A stretch of DNA of 6,179 nucleotides, taken from the NCBI GenBank assembly GCA_029007015.1, contig JAQXHB010000051.1:1-6179 (forward strand). The letters run 5' to 3'. The translations under genes were made by a program, and so were the position numbers. Under the pieces are notes generated by a model. The model was given only the letters and a program-made list of their open reading frames with translations. It did not search any database and was not told the origin of the DNA. Shown one piece after another: positions 4,729 to 6,179 of the stretch (position 1 is the first letter of the stretch; the number at the start of each line of letters is the position of its first letter). This DNA comes from Bacillota bacterium (GTDB taxonomy: Bacteria; Bacillota; Clostridia; Oscillospirales; Acutalibacteraceae).

Positions 4729-6179
4729 TTACAGTTCGCCGTCGGCTTTCATTTGTGCAATCTGTTGCGCCTGAATCTCCGCATTGTAGGAAATAACCGG
4801 TTCAATGTCAAGGCCGCGCTTTTTGCGGTCGATATAGTTCTTGGTTATCTTCATAACCACGCCGGAGAGTGCAATGACGCCGATAAGGTTGGGTATCATC
4901 ATCAGTCCGTTGAAAGTATCTGAGATATCCCATGCAAGCGATGAGGTTAAAACAGCACCGAAGAAGGTGGTGATGATGTGTATAACCTTGAATACAACCG
5001 TAGTCTTTGAGCCGAAAATATACTCCCACGCCTTTGAGCCGTAGTGAGACCAACCGAGCACGGTTGTAAAGGCAAACATGAACATGGCAACTGCAACAAA
5101 TTTGGCGCCGATGCCGCCCCACGGGAACACTTGGTTAAAGGCGGTTGCAACCAGCGTTGCATCGGATGCGCCCTCTACGATGGCGCCGGTAGTAAGGTCG
5201 TACACGCCCGAGGTAAGCACCACCAAAGCGGTCATTGTGCAAACAACCATGGTGTCTGCAAACACCTCAAAGATGCCCCACATACCCTGCTTGACCGGCT
5301 CTTTGACATTGGAGTTGGAGTGTACCATAACCGATGAACCGAGACCGGCCTCGTTTGAGAATACGCCTCTCTTGAAGCCCTGCGTCATAACGGTGCTGAT
5401 TACAAAACCGATACCGCCGCCGAGTGCCGCGATTGGCTCGAATGCGTTGACAAAAATTGCTTTAAATGCGGGCAGAATGTTGGCATAATTAACGCCGATG
5501 ATGACAACACCGCCGACAATAAAGAGCAATATCATAAAGGGAACTACCTTTTCGGCAAAGTTTGCGATTCGCTTGAGGCCGCCCAAAACGATGAGCGCAA
5601 CAAGCAGCATGATAACGATGCCGATGATTACCTCATAGACATTAACCGCGCCGAACAGAGATTGGCCGGAGAGAGATGCAATTGGAAATGCGCTTTCGAC
5701 ATTAAGCACGATTTTGTTGACCTGGCCCATGCTGCCGATACCGAAAGAGGCGAACATGGCAAACACGGCAAAAATAACCGCCAAAACCTTGCCGAATACC
5801 TTGAAGCCCTTTTTGCCGCCAAGGCCGTCCTGCAGATAGTACATCGGCCCTCCCGACCACTCGCCCTTGGCGTTCTTGCGGCGATAGTAGATACCGAGCA
5901 CATTTTCTGCGTAGTTGGTCATCATGCCGAAAAATGCGGCCACCCACATCCAGAAAACTGCACCTGCGCCGCCCACGCAAATAGCCGCAGCAACACCGGC
6001 AATGTTACCGGTACCGACGGTAGCCGCCAAAGCGGTGCACAGCGCCTGAAAGGGCGAAATCGACGCTTTTTCCTTGCTGTGTCTAATAACGTCCTTTTTG
6101 AAAAGGCTGCCGATAGTGTTTTTCCACCATTCACCGATGTGCGAAATCTGAAAAAACTTGGTCAGCACTGTCATCAACA
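4729..6179 (-). CDS. AGCS-family sodium(H+)/amino-acid (alanine or glycine) symporter; 5' end beyond window
   Basis: Inner-membrane secondary transporter of the alanine/glycine:cation symporter family, importing a small neutral amino acid with Na+ or H+. The reading frame is open to the window edge. Numbering from the first complete codon (TTG at 6177), 482 residues are visible. The first transmembrane helix, normally about 40-60 residues further upstream, is missing, so neither the TTG nor the adjacent ATG should be taken as the start. Family landmarks: ALAATVGTGNIAGVA at 49-63, GGAGAVFWMWVAAFFGM at 69-85, SGGPMYYLQDG at 108-118, FSNEAGLGSS at 273-282, QGMWGIFEVFADT at 297-309 and FTTVLGWSHYGSKAWEYIFG at 370-389. 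Several hydrophobic helices lie between these (about 131-150, 183-200, 212-229, 354-376, 425-443). A charged cytoplasmic tail ends in KADGEL. The variant SSVMVHSNSNVKEPV (281-295) replaces the commoner SAPIAHAAAKTDHPV, suggesting a subgroup with different substrate preference. A strong terminator follows; it is not in an operon with spoIVB. Confidence 0.95.
   Translation of the reverse strand, partial: LMTVLTKFFQISHIGEWWKNTIGSLFKKDVIRHSKEKASISPFQALCTALAATVGTGNIAGVAAAICVGGAGAVFWMWVAAFFGMMTNYAENVLGIYYRRKNAKGEWSGGPMYYLQDGLGGKKGFKVFGKVLAVIFAVFAMFASFGIGSMGQVNKIVLNVESAFPIASLSGQSLFGAVNVYEVIIGIVIMLLVALIVLGGLKRIANFAEKVVPFMILLFIVGGVVIIGVNYANILPAFKAIFVNAFEPIAALGGGIGFVISTVMTQGFKRGVFSNEAGLGSSVMVHSNSNVKEPVKQGMWGIFEVFADTMVVCTMTALVVLTSGVYDLTTGAIVEGASDATLVATAFNQVFPWGGIGAKFVAVAMFMFAFTTVLGWSHYGSKAWEYIFGSKTTVVFKVIHIITTFFGAVLTSSLAWDISDTFNGLMMIPNLIGVIALSGVVMKITKNYIDRKKRGLDIEPVISYNAEIQAQQIAQMKADGEL

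Overview
The window comes from a spore-forming member of the Clostridia, most plausibly an uncultured gut Oscillospirales/Ruminococcaceae-type bacterium. The evidence is an intact sporulation protease gene (spoIVB), a greA-lysS pair typical of Firmicutes, a LysS that runs past the normal bacterial C-terminus, and a clostridial-type AGCS sodium/amino-acid symporter. Base composition is close to balanced by eye. All five genes lie on the minus strand, so transcription runs from high to low coordinates. I see no convincing plus-strand gene, tRNA, rRNA, CRISPR array or mobile element.

In transcription order: (1) 6179-4729 is an AGCS-family Na+(H+)/amino-acid symporter cut by the window edge at its N-terminus. 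A strong intrinsic terminator at about 4605-4671 closes it. (2) 4390-3161 is spoIVB, complete, with signal anchor, PDZ domain and a His-Asp-Ser triad. It has a near-perfect Shine-Dalgarno and a candidate forespore-type (sigma F/G-like) promoter at 4441-4469. (3) 3074-2274 is a 266-residue protein I cannot name. It is 86 bases behind spoIVB with no visible terminator between them, so the two are probably co-transcribed. Its start codon lies inside a perfect 15-bp inverted repeat. (4) One base after its stop codon begins a full-consensus sigma-A promoter (TTGACA, 17-base spacer, TATAAT). This drives a leader of about 115 bases with two stem-loops and then greA (2120-1647). (5) lysS (1583 to beyond position 1) follows after 63 bases that hold an 11-bp stem-loop.

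Functionally there are three units. The first is a metabolite transporter. The second is a sporulation unit, spoIVB plus a candidate sporulation-linked unknown; SpoIVB is the signalling protease that triggers pro-sigma-K processing. The third is a housekeeping transcription/translation unit: GreA rescues backtracked RNA polymerase and LysRS charges tRNA-Lys. No strong terminator separates the second and third units, so some sporulation-stage read-through into greA-lysS is possible.

Most of the window is ordinary core genome. The parts most worth a second look are the unnamed 266-residue protein with its start-codon inverted repeat, the LysS C-terminal extension, the structured greA leader and greA-lysS spacer, and the placement of spoIVB away from its usual partner spo0A.
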